A stretch of 64,000 nt of DNA from Pseudomonas parakoreensis (GTDB lineage: Bacteria; Pseudomonadota; Gammaproteobacteria; Pseudomonadales; Pseudomonadaceae). The translations under genes and the position numbers were made by a program. Location of the stretch: the NCBI RefSeq assembly GCF_021602155.1, contig NZ_BQHY01000012.1, positions 124,001-188,000 on the forward strand, written 5' to 3'. The notes under the pieces were generated by a model. It saw nothing but the letters and a program-made list of their open reading frames with translations. It was not told the DNA's origin and made no database searches. Of the stretch, positions 1-7,306 are shown in pieces (within the stretch, counting starts at the first letter, position 1; each line of letters opens with the position of its first letter).

Positions 1-415
1 CGCGATGACGGCCGCGCTCGCGGGCCTGGTCGTACATCTCGCGATAGACCTGGGCACGGTGCAGGGAGTCGAGCAGCTTGCTGTAGCTGGGTGGCATTTC
101 CAGCGTCGAAAGCACCCGGCGGCGCTGGTCTTCCGGCAGGTCGACGGAAGAATTATCGCCCATCAGCAAAACCGGAAGGAACTCATCCCATGTCGAGAGT
201 GTCTTTAACAAGCCCAACAGTGCACCCGGAGCATTTACCGTCCCGATCAGTACACAGATGACTTCACGACTTGATGACAAAGAGCCGACAGCCTGCTGCC
301 AGTCATGGCTGCCGCAGGGTAAATTTTCTTCGCCGAGAAAATTTAAAATCACCGCCAGGTCGCGGCGGCGGACGCTATCGTCATCGATCAGCAGAATTTT
401 GGTTTCACGCCACAT
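1..415 (-). CDS. fleQ: Flagellar master regulator FleQ, N-terminal part (gene runs off the left edge)
   Basis: The 138 visible residues start MWRETKILLIDDD and match the FleQ receiver-like domain, ending in the conserved stretch SLEMPPSYSKLLDSLHRAQV. The AAA+ and HTH domains lie outside the window. FleQ is a c-di-GMP-responsive, sigma-54-dependent activator of flagellar genes and a regulator of exopolysaccharide genes. The receiver-like fold lacks the usual phospho-acceptor Asp: where DxxMP is expected the sequence reads VLIGT, as known for FleQ. It is the last flagellar gene here, downstream of fliT with a 172-bp gap that probably holds its own promoter. Identification is firm from sequence and synteny; the 3' end is not visible. 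Confidence 0.95.
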   Translation of the reverse strand, partial: MWRETKILLIDDDSVRRRDLAVILNFLGEENLPCGSHDWQQAVGSLSSSREVICVLIGTVNAPGALLGLLKTLSTWDEFLPVLLMGDNSSVDLPEDQRRRVLSTLEMPPSYSKLLDSLHRAQVYREMYDQARERGRHR

Positions 416-587
416 GCAATAGCAACTTCCCTAGTCAACTCAATGCCCGAAAAATGGGGCAAGCGAGACGCTTGCAGGACACCTTGTGCCTGTAGACGCC
501 TGAAATCTGAAAACAGCCACTAGTTAAGTCAAAAAACCGTGCACAGTCAAATTTATGGCGCACATGTCTGGATTAACTGGGGGTTAA

Positions 588-884
588 TTAACCAAACAGA
601 TGGTAAACCTTTGCCGCCTTTTGCGCTTGGGTGATCTGCGACATCTCGTTGGCTATCGCCTGCCGCTCACCCATCGCCGCCTCCAGAAGCTCCTTGTAGA
701 CGTGGAGCAGCTCCTCAAGGTTATTGCGCAGGGCCTCCTCATCCAGCGAGGCCTCGGCCATGACGTCTTCCATGCAGGATCGGCAAGCCAGATCCAGCTC
801 GCCAATGGCTTCCCAGTTGCGTTCGGCCAGCGCACTGACCAGCGCTTCACGGGTGTCGGCGATTCGCTGCAATACAAGACTCAT
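588..884 (-). CDS. fliT: Flagellar export chaperone FliT-like protein
   Basis: A 98-aa, mostly helical, acidic protein following fliS by 11 bp. In Pseudomonas the gene between fliS and fleQ encodes a FliT-like chaperone for the filament cap FliD. The ATG at 882-884 is preferred over one five codons upstream because GGAG lies 6-7 nt ahead of it and the longer start would run into the fliS stop. The C-terminus reads AAKVYHLFG and the stop overlaps a GGTTAATTAACC palindrome. FliT family proteins are poorly conserved, so the assignment rests on position, size and helical character more than on motifs. Confidence 0.8.
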   Translation of the reverse strand: MSLVLQRIADTREALVSALAERNWEAIGELDLACRSCMEDVMAEASLDEEALRNNLEELLHVYKELLEAAMGERQAIANEMSQITQAQKAAKVYHLFG

Positions 885-895
885 GGTGCTCTCCT

Positions 896-1294
896 TCAAA
901 ACTGCGGAGCAGGCTCGGGGGCGATGGCATCCCAGCCTTCTTTGACCGTGCTCAGCAAGCCGGCAACCTCATCGAGAATGCGCGGATCGCTGTTGATGTT
1001 GGCCTCGGCGAGGCGCTTCATCATGTAGATGTACAGCCCGTCCAGATCGGCCAGTTCATCGGCACACTTTTCCAGGTCCAGACCTTCACGCAGCCCGCTG
1101 ACAATGCCAATGGCCTTGCTGATCGAGGTGCACTTGCCAGGAATGTCCTTGCGCTCGATGGCACCCTTGGCCTGAGCGATGCGGGCCAGCCCGCCTTCCA
1201 TCAACATTTGTACCAGACGGTGCGGACTCGCCTCGGAGGTCTGGGCGTGCGCGCCGACTTTCTGATATTGCCGAAGGGCTAACATTGGGTTCAT
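896..1294 (-). CDS. fliS: Flagellar export chaperone FliS
   Basis: 132 aa, the usual FliS length. It contains family signatures: ASPHRLVQMLMEGGL near residues 22-36, LREGLD near 69-74, DGLYIYMMKRLAEAN near 84-98, and a closing LLSTVKEGWDAI. FliS binds the disordered C-terminal segment of flagellin in the cytoplasm and keeps it unpolymerised until export. It is separated from fliD by a strong terminator and has its own sigma-28-type promoter, so fliST can be expressed at the same late stage as fliC. fliT follows 11 bp downstream. Confidence 0.95.
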   Translation of the reverse strand: MNPMLALRQYQKVGAHAQTSEASPHRLVQMLMEGGLARIAQAKGAIERKDIPGKCTSISKAIGIVSGLREGLDLEKCADELADLDGLYIYMMKRLAEANINSDPRILDEVAGLLSTVKEGWDAIAPEPAPQF

Positions 1295-1331
1295 GTTCTA
1301 CCTCATTGCCACAATGACTCGTATAACCAGT

Positions 1332-1358
1332 GTATCGCCAACGAATCACAGAACTTTA
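1332..1358 (-). promoter_or_regulatory. Sigma-28 (FliA) promoter for fliST
   Basis: On the minus strand TAAAGTTC, 11 nt, then GGCGATAC. This matches the FliA consensus TAAAGTTT-N11-GCCGATAA at 13 of 16 positions with exact spacing. It sits 38 bp upstream of the fliS start and just downstream of the fliD terminator, where a separate fliST promoter is needed. Confidence 0.75.
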
Positions 1359-1367
1359 GATCAAAAG

Positions 1368-1411
1368 ACAAAAACCCGGCGCACGCCGATAAAGCGTAGC
1401 CGGGTTTTTGT
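1368..1411 (-). terminator. Rho-independent terminator after fliD
   Basis: Inverted repeat ACAAAAACCCGGC / GCCGGGTTTTTGT with an 18-nt loop region, just past the fliD stop. The T-rich arm gives a good intrinsic terminator and separates fliD from fliST. Confidence 0.8.
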
Positions 1412-1423
1412 CGTTCTTGCAGG

Positions 1424-2896
1424 TTACTTCGCGGATTGCTGAGCGTTCAGCGAGCTGAAGAACGACGTGATGTTACTGGCCGTCGCTTTCATCTGCCCTA
1501 CCAGCAAGTCCATGGCGTTGTACTTGGCCGTCAACGTCTTGGTCAGGTTGGCCACACGCAAATCCAGCGCCAATTGCTGACTGGTCAGGCTCTTGGTGTT
1601 GTTGTTCAGGATGGACATGCGCTGATCAAGCAGGCCTACGGCAGTAGGTGCGCTACCGGCAGGTGCCTTCAGATACGGGTCCACCGCCTTGTTCATGCGC
1701 GCCAGCAGACCGTTGGTATCGTTAGTCCCGGTGAACATCTGCTGCACCTGGCCAGCCTTCCCGGGCTGAGCCATGGTTTTGGTGAACGCAGCAGTATCAA
1801 ACGTCAGGTTGCCGGTGTTGCGATCGGTCATCACACCGATCTCCGACAGATAGGACAAAGAACCCTCTGCACCAGCACCAGGAGCAGTCAACTGGCCACG
1901 GATGTCGGAGATCAGCGAGCGCGGCAACGAGTCACCGGTGAAAGCGGCCTGCACCGTCAGTTTGCCATCGGCGTCCGGTGTTGCCTTGGACAGGGTGTCG
2001 ATGGTGGTCTTCAGGGTGTTGTAGGCGTCAACAAACGCCTGAACCGAAGCCTGCAGCCCTTTGGTGTTGGTATCGACGCTGACAACGGTCGGCGTGGCAA
2101 CGCCACCAACGACAGGGCTGACAGTGGTCAGATTCAGGGTCAGGCCGCTGATTGCACCACTGACCGTGTTACTTTTGCTGGAAACCTGCAGGCCGTCGAT
2201 GGTCACCTTGGCATCTTGTGCAAGGCCATTGACGTTGCCCGAGGCGCCTGCCGCCGGATTAGTACCCATCGACTGAGTACCGTCGATCTCCAGACCGGCG
2301 ATCCCGCTGACAGAGAGATCGGTACCCGCGCCAGTCTTGTTGGAGCTGATCACCAGGCGCGAAGCACCACTGCTGTCAGTCACGATGTTGGCAGAAATGC
2401 CATTGGCGCCCTGAGCCGTGTTGATCGCATCACGCGTGCTCTGCAAGGTCGCATTGGCCGGGATCGTGACATTGTAATCAGTGCCATTCTGACTGATTTT
2501 CAGGGTACCACTCGGAATGGCACTGGCAGCACCGCCGGCGAAAGAAGCGCTGGCAACTTTCGAGCCAGTGGCCAATTGGTTGACAACAACGTTGTAAGTC
2601 CCCGACACCGCAGTGTTATCGGAGGTGGCGCCGAGAATCGCTGTGTTGCTCGAGGTCGCCGTGAAGCCGGCAAATGCCGGGTTGGTCTTGCTGCCCAGGT
2701 TGGTCATCGCCGTCTGGTACGCGGTCAGCGCACTCTTCAACGTGCCGACACCGGAAATCTTCAGGGTATTGGTCTTGGTCGCGGAATCGATCTGCGTCTG
2801 TTTCGGCGACTTGTCGGCGTTGACCAGCGCGGTCACGATCGCGCCGATGTCCAGGCCGGAACCCAGTCCGGAACCCGGTAGAATTGGACTTGCCAT
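1424..2896 (-). CDS. fliD: Flagellar filament cap protein FliD (HAP2)
   Basis: 490 aa. The N-terminus ASPILPGSGLGSGLDIGAIV is typical of FliD, followed by the coiled-coil region and the NxxV-rich D2/D3 core; the C-terminus is helical. FliD forms the cap that inserts flagellin subunits at the filament tip and in pseudomonads also binds mucin. The ATG at 2894-2896 is chosen because GGGAG lies 6 nt upstream; an ATG two codons earlier would abut the ribosome binding site. It follows flaG by 83 bp and ends at a strong terminator. Confidence 0.95.
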   Translation of the reverse strand: MASPILPGSGLGSGLDIGAIVTALVNADKSPKQTQIDSATKTNTLKISGVGTLKSALTAYQTAMTNLGSKTNPAFAGFTATSSNTAILGATSDNTAVSGTYNVVVNQLATGSKVASASFAGGAASAIPSGTLKISQNGTDYNVTIPANATLQSTRDAINTAQGANGISANIVTDSSGASRLVISSNKTGAGTDLSVSGIAGLEIDGTQSMGTNPAAGASGNVNGLAQDAKVTIDGLQVSSKSNTVSGAISGLTLNLTTVSPVVGGVATPTVVSVDTNTKGLQASVQAFVDAYNTLKTTIDTLSKATPDADGKLTVQAAFTGDSLPRSLISDIRGQLTAPGAGAEGSLSYLSEIGVMTDRNTGNLTFDTAAFTKTMAQPGKAGQVQQMFTGTNDTNGLLARMNKAVDPYLKAPAGSAPTAVGLLDQRMSILNNNTKSLTSQQLALDLRVANLTKTLTAKYNAMDLLVGQMKATASNITSFFSSLNAQQSAK

Positions 2897-2979
2897 GTGC
2901 ATCTCCCTTCAGATTGTTGCCAGACTTTTGACCCATCCAGGCGTCATTCAAGAAAGACAAACACTATTCATGCCAGCTA

Positions 2980-3339
2980 TCAGACTTTGGCGTCGAACAA
3001 CACATGGCTTGCGTTGGCGAGGCTGTCTGCGAGCTTGAGTGCTTCTGCGGAGGGGATCTGGCGTACGACCTCACCCGTCTCGCTTGCGATCACCTTGACG
3101 ATGACCTTGCCAGAGTGCTCGTCGATCGAGAACTCCAGGTTACGCTTGATCGATTGAACGAACTTCTCGATCTCTTGCACGGCCAGTTTCAACTTGGCGT
3201 CATCCGTTTGCTGACTTTTCCTGTCAGCGACCGGAGCGTCGGCCGATGCAACTTTTGGCGTCTCCGACGGCTTGTCAGCAACAGGCGTCGCTGGCTTGGG
3301 AGCCGGATAAGACACGTTAAGCTTTACGCTCATGTCCAT
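2980..3339 (-). CDS. flaG: Flagellar protein FlaG
   Basis: 119 aa. The N-terminal half is low-complexity, rich in Pro, Ala, Lys and Ser. The C-terminal FlaG domain (about 55-119) carries the recognisable LEFSIDEHSGKVIVKVI and GEVVRQIPSAEALKL. FlaG lies between fliC and fliD in polar-flagellate gammaproteobacteria and affects filament length. Several in-frame starts exist; the ATG at 3337-3339 lies 8 nt after AGGAGG and is preferred. The gene follows fliC across a terminator-like hairpin, so flaG-fliD expression may come from read-through or an unrecognised promoter. Confidence 0.92.
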   Translation of the reverse strand: MDMSVKLNVSYPAPKPATPVADKPSETPKVASADAPVADRKSQQTDDAKLKLAVQEIEKFVQSIKRNLEFSIDEHSGKVIVKVIASETGEVVRQIPSAEALKLADSLANASHVLFDAKV

Positions 3340-3358
3340 GCTCATCACCTCCTAACGT

Positions 3359-3391
3359 AAAAAAGCGAGAGAGCGCGACCAGCGCACCCTC
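3359..3391 (-). terminator. Probable intrinsic terminator after fliC
   Basis: On the minus strand GAGGGTGCGC, a 5-nt loop, GCGCTCTCTC (one mismatch and one G-T pair), then GCTTTTTT. It lies 20 bp past the fliC stop. It may be partial, letting some transcription reach flaG-fliD. Confidence 0.6.
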
Positions 3392-3411
3392 CCGCCCAAA
3401 CTCATTCCGAA

Positions 3412-4272
3412 TTACTGAAGCAGCTTCAGTACAGCGGAAGGCAGTTGGTTGGCTTGAGCCAGAACAGAGGTCGAAGCCTGTTGCAGGGTTTGCTGCTTGG
3501 TCAGGTTAGCAGTCTCTGCGGCGAAGTCGGTATCTTGTACGCGACCTTGTGCAGCAGTGGTGTTCTCGGTGATGTTCTGCAAGTTCTGGATGGTGCTGGT
3601 CAGACGGTTTTGCGAAGCACCCAGGCTGGCACGAGTTGCACCGATTGCAGCGATAGCGGCGTCGATTGCAGTGATCGCGTTGTCGATGTTCTGCGAAGCA
3701 GAACCAGCGCCAGTACCGGTGGTACCGGTCAGAACTACAGTACCGCTACCTACGGACAGGCTGACGGCGTCGAACTTGGAGCTCAGTACCAGGTCGATGT
3801 GGTTAGCCGAACCGGTGTTTGCGCCGACTTGCAGGGTCACAGTACCAGCCGAACCGTCCAGCAGGTTTTTGCCGTTCAGGTTGGTAGCAGCCGAGATACG
3901 GGTGATTTCGTCAGACATCTGAGCGAATTCAGCGTTGGTTGCGGTCTGGTCAGCAGTGCCGTTGGTGCCGTTACGTGCTTTAACAGCCAGTTCACGCATA
4001 CGCTGCAGGATGTCGGTCGAAGCTTGCAGAGCGCCTTCAGCGGTCTGAGCAACGGAGATACCGTCGTTGGCGTTCTGGATGGCTTGGGTGTTACCACGGA
4101 TCTGCGAAGACATACGGTTCGAGATCTGCAGGCCAGCAGCGTCGTCTTTAGCGCTGTTGATTTTCAGGCCGGAAGACAGGCGCTGCATCGAAGTCGACAG
4201 AGCGTCGGAAGCACGGTTCAGGTTCTTTTGAACGTTCAGCGACGTGGTGTTGGTGTTTACTGTTAAAGCCAT
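3412..4272 (-). CDS. fliC: Flagellin, short form
   Basis: 286 aa. The conserved N-terminal D0/D1 helices (ALTVNTNTTSLNVQKNLN, LSSGLKINSAKDDAAGLQIS) and C-terminal helices (QDTDFAAETANLTKQQTLQQA, ending VLKLLQ) are intact. The variable D2/D3 region is cut down to roughly residues 140-205, rich in Gly, Thr and Ser. Typical Pseudomonas flagellins are about 390-490 aa, so this one is near the minimum. The Ser/Thr-rich centre is the likely acceptor for sugars made by the adjacent island. Codon use is strongly biased, as expected for an abundant protein. A sigma-28 promoter lies 80-108 bp upstream. Confidence 0.97.
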   Translation of the reverse strand: MALTVNTNTTSLNVQKNLNRASDALSTSMQRLSSGLKINSAKDDAAGLQISNRMSSQIRGNTQAIQNANDGISVAQTAEGALQASTDILQRMRELAVKARNGTNGTADQTATNAEFAQMSDEITRISAATNLNGKNLLDGSAGTVTLQVGANTGSANHIDLVLSSKFDAVSLSVGSGTVVLTGTTGTGAGSASQNIDNAITAIDAAIAAIGATRASLGASQNRLTSTIQNLQNITENTTAAQGRVQDTDFAAETANLTKQQTLQQASTSVLAQANQLPSAVLKLLQ

Positions 4273-4351
4273 GACGAATTCCTCGTTGGTTGGGTACTGC
4301 GGCTTCCGGCCCTGGCAACCGCCTGGAATGGCCTAGAGAACCTTCGTAATA

Positions 4352-4380
4352 GTTATCGTCGGGTTGGCAGGTTGCTTGAG
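4352..4380 (-). promoter_or_regulatory. Sigma-28 (FliA) promoter of fliC
   Basis: Minus strand CTCAAGCAA, 11 nt, GACGATAAC. The TCAAG -35 and CGATAA -10 fit Pseudomonas flagellin promoters, and fliC is FliA-dependent in the genus. A leader of about 80 nt separates it from the fliC start. Confidence 0.7.
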
Positions 4381-4467
4381 GGCTTTTTGAAAAAAATTTG
4401 CCATCACCCTGCCACCCCCGAGAAAACAAGGGCTTAGCGCCCCCCACCTGCGAAAAAATGACGCCAT

Positions 4468-4495
4468 AAAACCGACCCGCGCGCAAAGCCGCGGG
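4468..4495 (-). terminator. Probable terminator after the 90-aa gene and maf
   Basis: On the minus strand CCCGCG and CGCGGG arms separated by a short loop and followed by TCGGTTTT, 13 bp past the stop of the small gene. It would insulate the glycosylation genes from fliC. The T tract is modest. Confidence 0.45.
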
Positions 4496-4508
4496 CCAGC
4501 GCGGTCGG

Positions 4509-4781
4509 TCAGTTTGCCGATCGTGCTTTTTGCAACACTTCGATCAACTCGAACTCCATCCAGTCAGCCAGGCCCAACCAGTCCTGACGCTCCTGACAGT
4601 CGAGCATCTGCGTGAGTATCAAGGACCAGTCCTGCTGTACCGTCGCCGGTGCGGACATCAGCAACTGCTGCGCACCCTCGAACACCTCGACCATATCCAG
4701 CGCCGCCTCAACGTCACGCCCCAGACGAAACAGCCCGGCGCACTGACGGCACTCGTCGACGCACTGCTCAATCGTCGTCAT
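4509..4781 (-). CDS. Small helical protein translationally coupled to the Maf glycosyltransferase (function unknown)
   Basis: 90 aa, starting MTTIEQCVDECRQC. Its ATG overlaps the TGA of the maf gene (ATGA), with AGGAG 8 nt upstream. A longer in-frame ORF exists but would lie inside maf, so the coupled start is chosen. The sequence is predicted almost wholly helical and acidic, with three Cys and a conserved-looking C-terminal LGLADWMEFELIEVLQKA. Size and character recall flagellar chaperones such as FliS or FliT, but no family is recognised with confidence. Position between maf and fliC suggests a helper of flagellin glycosylation or secretion; that is inference. Confidence 0.8.
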   Translation of the reverse strand: MTTIEQCVDECRQCAGLFRLGRDVEAALDMVEVFEGAQQLLMSAPATVQQDWSLILTQMLDCQERQDWLGLADWMEFELIEVLQKARSAN

Positions 4782-6067
4782 TGCACAAACTCCTGATTGA
4801 ACTGTGTCCCGGCGATCAGTGCACCTGCCCGACTGCTGTTGAAGAACTGCACCTGCGGATGCGCGGCGATATAACGCTCGAGTACGCACAGATAGCCGCG
4901 AAAGTTCAGCTGCGTGCTGACCCGCCGGCCATGGCCGTCCTGCACCCAATGCCGCGCCTGATCGACCCCCGGCCCCAGATCACCGTCATTCCAGCCGGCA
5001 TGGGTCTTGTTCATCGGGAAGGCGAAGTCGGCGCCGAACAGGGTAATGCGCGATGCACCCATCTTTACTGCCAGATCCACCGCCGGATGAATCACGCTGC
5101 CACCGACATGCAGTTGTCCGCGCGGGTATTGCTCGCGCAACGCGGCGTAAACCGGGCTGGCCGAGTAACCGCCGTAGCGTTTGCCCTTCCACGCGGTCAA
5201 CACCGCAGGATCGCTCATGGGCAGATACACCAGCGGAATGCCAGCAGAGTCCTCGAACGGCAGATGCCGGAAGCTGATGCGCTGATCAATGGTGACCACC
5301 AGATCCGGGACGATCCCGTGCTCACGCAATGGCCGGTAAGCGGTATCCACACACATCAACAACGGACGTTCAGCCTGCGCGCGCACCGCCGCCAGACGCT
5401 GGAAATGTCCTTCGAGCGTCGGCCCGGTGCCAATCACATAGATTTCCCGGCCACTGGCCGTGCCGAACAACTGCGCCACATCATCATCGCCCAGCAACAC
5501 CGGCAAACACTCCTGCAGACGCTGCTGAATGAACGGCAAATGTGGATCGAATTCACGATTGTTGAAGCTCAAGTGCACTTCGCTGACCAGCCGATCACGG
5601 ATCTTCGCGTTGAAGTCATCAGCCAGCAGCATCTCCGCCGGCAACGCGAAAAACGGTGTGCAGATGTCTGACAGATCACCGGCATAGAAAAGCTGCACAC
5701 GCGGATCTTCCAGCCATTGGCGTTGATCGAGCAGTTGCAGCACCAGGGCGAACAACGCGCCATTGAGGATATGAACGTACAACCGCTCAAGGCCGGCGCG
5801 CTCCAGCAGAACCGATGGCAGGTCGCCGAGGCCGGTGCCATAGACGTGCAACTGCGGCTTTTCCGCCAGGCTGGCCGCCTGGATGCGGGCTTCGTGGACG
5901 CGGTCGTGGCGACTGGTCAGTTGAATGCCATTGACGCTGAGCGTCGAGCCCAAGCCCTGCACCAGCTCGGCTTGAACGACTGAGGTGTCTTCAGCCTGCA
6001 AGCGCTCAAACAACGCCGGCCAGCGTTGCTGGATGACCTGGGCATTGGGTTGGAAAAACTCGCTCAT
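4778..6067 (-). CDS. maf: Motility-associated (Maf) flagellin glycosyltransferase, DUF115 family
   Basis: 429 aa. The central region carries the DUF115/MptE-like signatures: EIYVIGTGPTLEGH near residue 210, PDLVVTIDQR near 255, and GASRITLFGADFAFPMNKTHA near 338-358. Maf proteins transfer nonulosonic acids such as pseudaminic acid to Ser/Thr of flagellin in the cytoplasm before export. Its place beside fliC, downstream of a complete pseudaminic acid pathway, fits that role. It is preceded by a strong terminator after the KAS III gene, so it needs a promoter in the 85-bp gap. The 90-aa gene is coupled to its stop. The exact sugar transferred is inferred. Confidence 0.88.
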   Translation of the reverse strand: MSEFFQPNAQVIQQRWPALFERLQAEDTSVVQAELVQGLGSTLSVNGIQLTSRHDRVHEARIQAASLAEKPQLHVYGTGLGDLPSVLLERAGLERLYVHILNGALFALVLQLLDQRQWLEDPRVQLFYAGDLSDICTPFFALPAEMLLADDFNAKIRDRLVSEVHLSFNNREFDPHLPFIQQRLQECLPVLLGDDDVAQLFGTASGREIYVIGTGPTLEGHFQRLAAVRAQAERPLLMCVDTAYRPLREHGIVPDLVVTIDQRISFRHLPFEDSAGIPLVYLPMSDPAVLTAWKGKRYGGYSASPVYAALREQYPRGQLHVGGSVIHPAVDLAVKMGASRITLFGADFAFPMNKTHAGWNDGDLGPGVDQARHWVQDGHGRRVSTQLNFRGYLCVLERYIAAHPQVQFFNSSRAGALIAGTQFNQEFVQ

Positions 6068-6090
6068 GCCGCCTAGCGCTCCATTCAGGC

Positions 6091-6130
6091 AAAAAAATAG
6101 CGTTCAAGGGTAACCTTGAACGCTATTTTT
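6091..6130 (-). terminator. Strong terminator after the KAS III-like gene
   Basis: Near-perfect inverted repeat AAAATAGCGTTCAAGG / CCTTGAACGCTATTTT with a 2-nt centre and T tracts on both strands, 22 bp past the KAS III stop. It separates that gene from maf. Confidence 0.85.
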
Positions 6131-6152
6131 GTATTCGCCGTTTTTGACCGGA

Positions 6153-7079
6153 TCAAGGACGATAGATGATCGCCGAGCCCCACGACAGACCGACACCGAA
6201 ACCGCTCAGGGCAATGCGCTGCCAGTCGGAGTCGAGCACGTGTTTTTCCAGCAGCAGCGGAATGCTCGACGACACGGTGTTACCGGTTTCGACCATGTCC
6301 TTGATGAACTTCTCCGGCTCGCCTTCGAAACGCCGCGCCACCGCATCGACAATCGCCGCACTGCCCTGGTGAATGCAGAAGGCGTCGATGTCGTCAGCCT
6401 TGAGGCCAGAGTCGTCGAGCAATTCGTGCAAGTGCGCCGGGACTTTGAGCAGCGCGAAGTTGAACACCTGACGCCCATTCATGAAGAACACGCCATCGGT
6501 GACTTTCAGGTGTGGTGCGCCGGAACCGTCGGTGCCGAACTTGGCCTTGCCCAGCGCCCAGGCCGGGTCTTCGCCCATCCAGGTCGCCGTGGCGGCATCG
6601 CCGAAGAGCATGGTGGTGTTGCGGTCTTCCGGGTCGACGATTTTCGAATACGGGTCAGCGGTGATCAGCAGGCCGTTCTTCAAGCCGGCGGCTTCCATGA
6701 AGCCCTTGATCGCGTAGATGCCGTAGACGTATCCGGAGCAGCCCAGGGAAATATCGAACGCCGCGACATTAGTCGGCAGACCGAGCTTGTCCTGGACGAT
6801 CGCAGCGGTGTGCGGCAGACCTTCTTCGTCACCGTTCTGGGTAACGACGATCAGCGCGTCGATCGACTCACGCTTCAGTTCAGGGTTGCTGGCAAACAGC
6901 GCATTGGCCGCTTCCACGCACAGATCGGAAGTTTCCTGTTCAGCGTCTTTGCGCGGCAGGAAGGCCGAACCGATTTTACCGAGGATGAATTCTTCATCCT
7001 TCTCGAATTTTGCACCTTGTGCGTAATTGTCCACGCCGGCTACAGGAACGTAGCTCGCAATGCTTTTTATGCCAATCAT
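6153..7079 (-). CDS. KAS III (FabH)-like 3-oxoacyl-ACP synthase of the flagellar glycosylation island
   Basis: 308 aa with thiolase-fold KAS III features. The active-site triad is visible: Cys114 in ISLGCSGYVYG, His237 in FCIHQGS and Asn267 in ETGNTVSSSIP. Start ATG 7077-7079 has GGGAAG upstream; the longer ORF is unlikely. Similar KAS III genes occur in flagellin glycosylation islands of P. syringae and P. aeruginosa, where the modified viosamine carries a 3-hydroxybutyryl-type group. A role in making an acyl group for a sugar amine is therefore likely but inferred. Separated from pseI by 227 bp and closed by a strong terminator. Confidence 0.85.
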   Translation of the reverse strand: MIGIKSIASYVPVAGVDNYAQGAKFEKDEEFILGKIGSAFLPRKDAEQETSDLCVEAANALFASNPELKRESIDALIVVTQNGDEEGLPHTAAIVQDKLGLPTNVAAFDISLGCSGYVYGIYAIKGFMEAAGLKNGLLITADPYSKIVDPEDRNTTMLFGDAATATWMGEDPAWALGKAKFGTDGSGAPHLKVTDGVFFMNGRQVFNFALLKVPAHLHELLDDSGLKADDIDAFCIHQGSAAIVDAVARRFEGEPEKFIKDMVETGNTVSSSIPLLLEKHVLDSDWQRIALSGFGVGLSWGSAIIYRP

Positions 7080-7306
7080 TACGGCTTCCCAATAAAAAAC
7101 AGCCCAAAACCACCGCTCGCAAGGATTCGAGGGGCGCCGACAAACAGAAAACGGCCACCACAAAGGGCAGCCACGGGGAGCGCAAAGGGCTATCACTGGA
7201 ACCGATTACACGGCCAGGCGCCATCTCCCCGGTCAATACAATACAGTGAAGATGCGCGTTATGACTCGCAGGTCACGCTATTTTGCCGAATCGGTGGCAG
7301 ATCGGG

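Noticed and set aside
1436-2881. Long plus-strand ORF opposite fliD (481 aa)
   Set aside because: It is an antisense shadow of a clear fliD gene; composition (Arg/Gly/Gln-rich, no motifs) and lack of a ribosome binding site argue against coding.
4782-4949. Longer N-terminal form of the 90-aa protein
   Set aside because: The extra 56 residues lie inside the maf gene in another frame and lack a ribosome binding site; the coupled ATG has a good one.
7080-7306. Promoter for the KAS III gene in the 227-bp gap after pseI
   Set aside because: A TTGACC was seen but no -10 at acceptable spacing, so no call was made.
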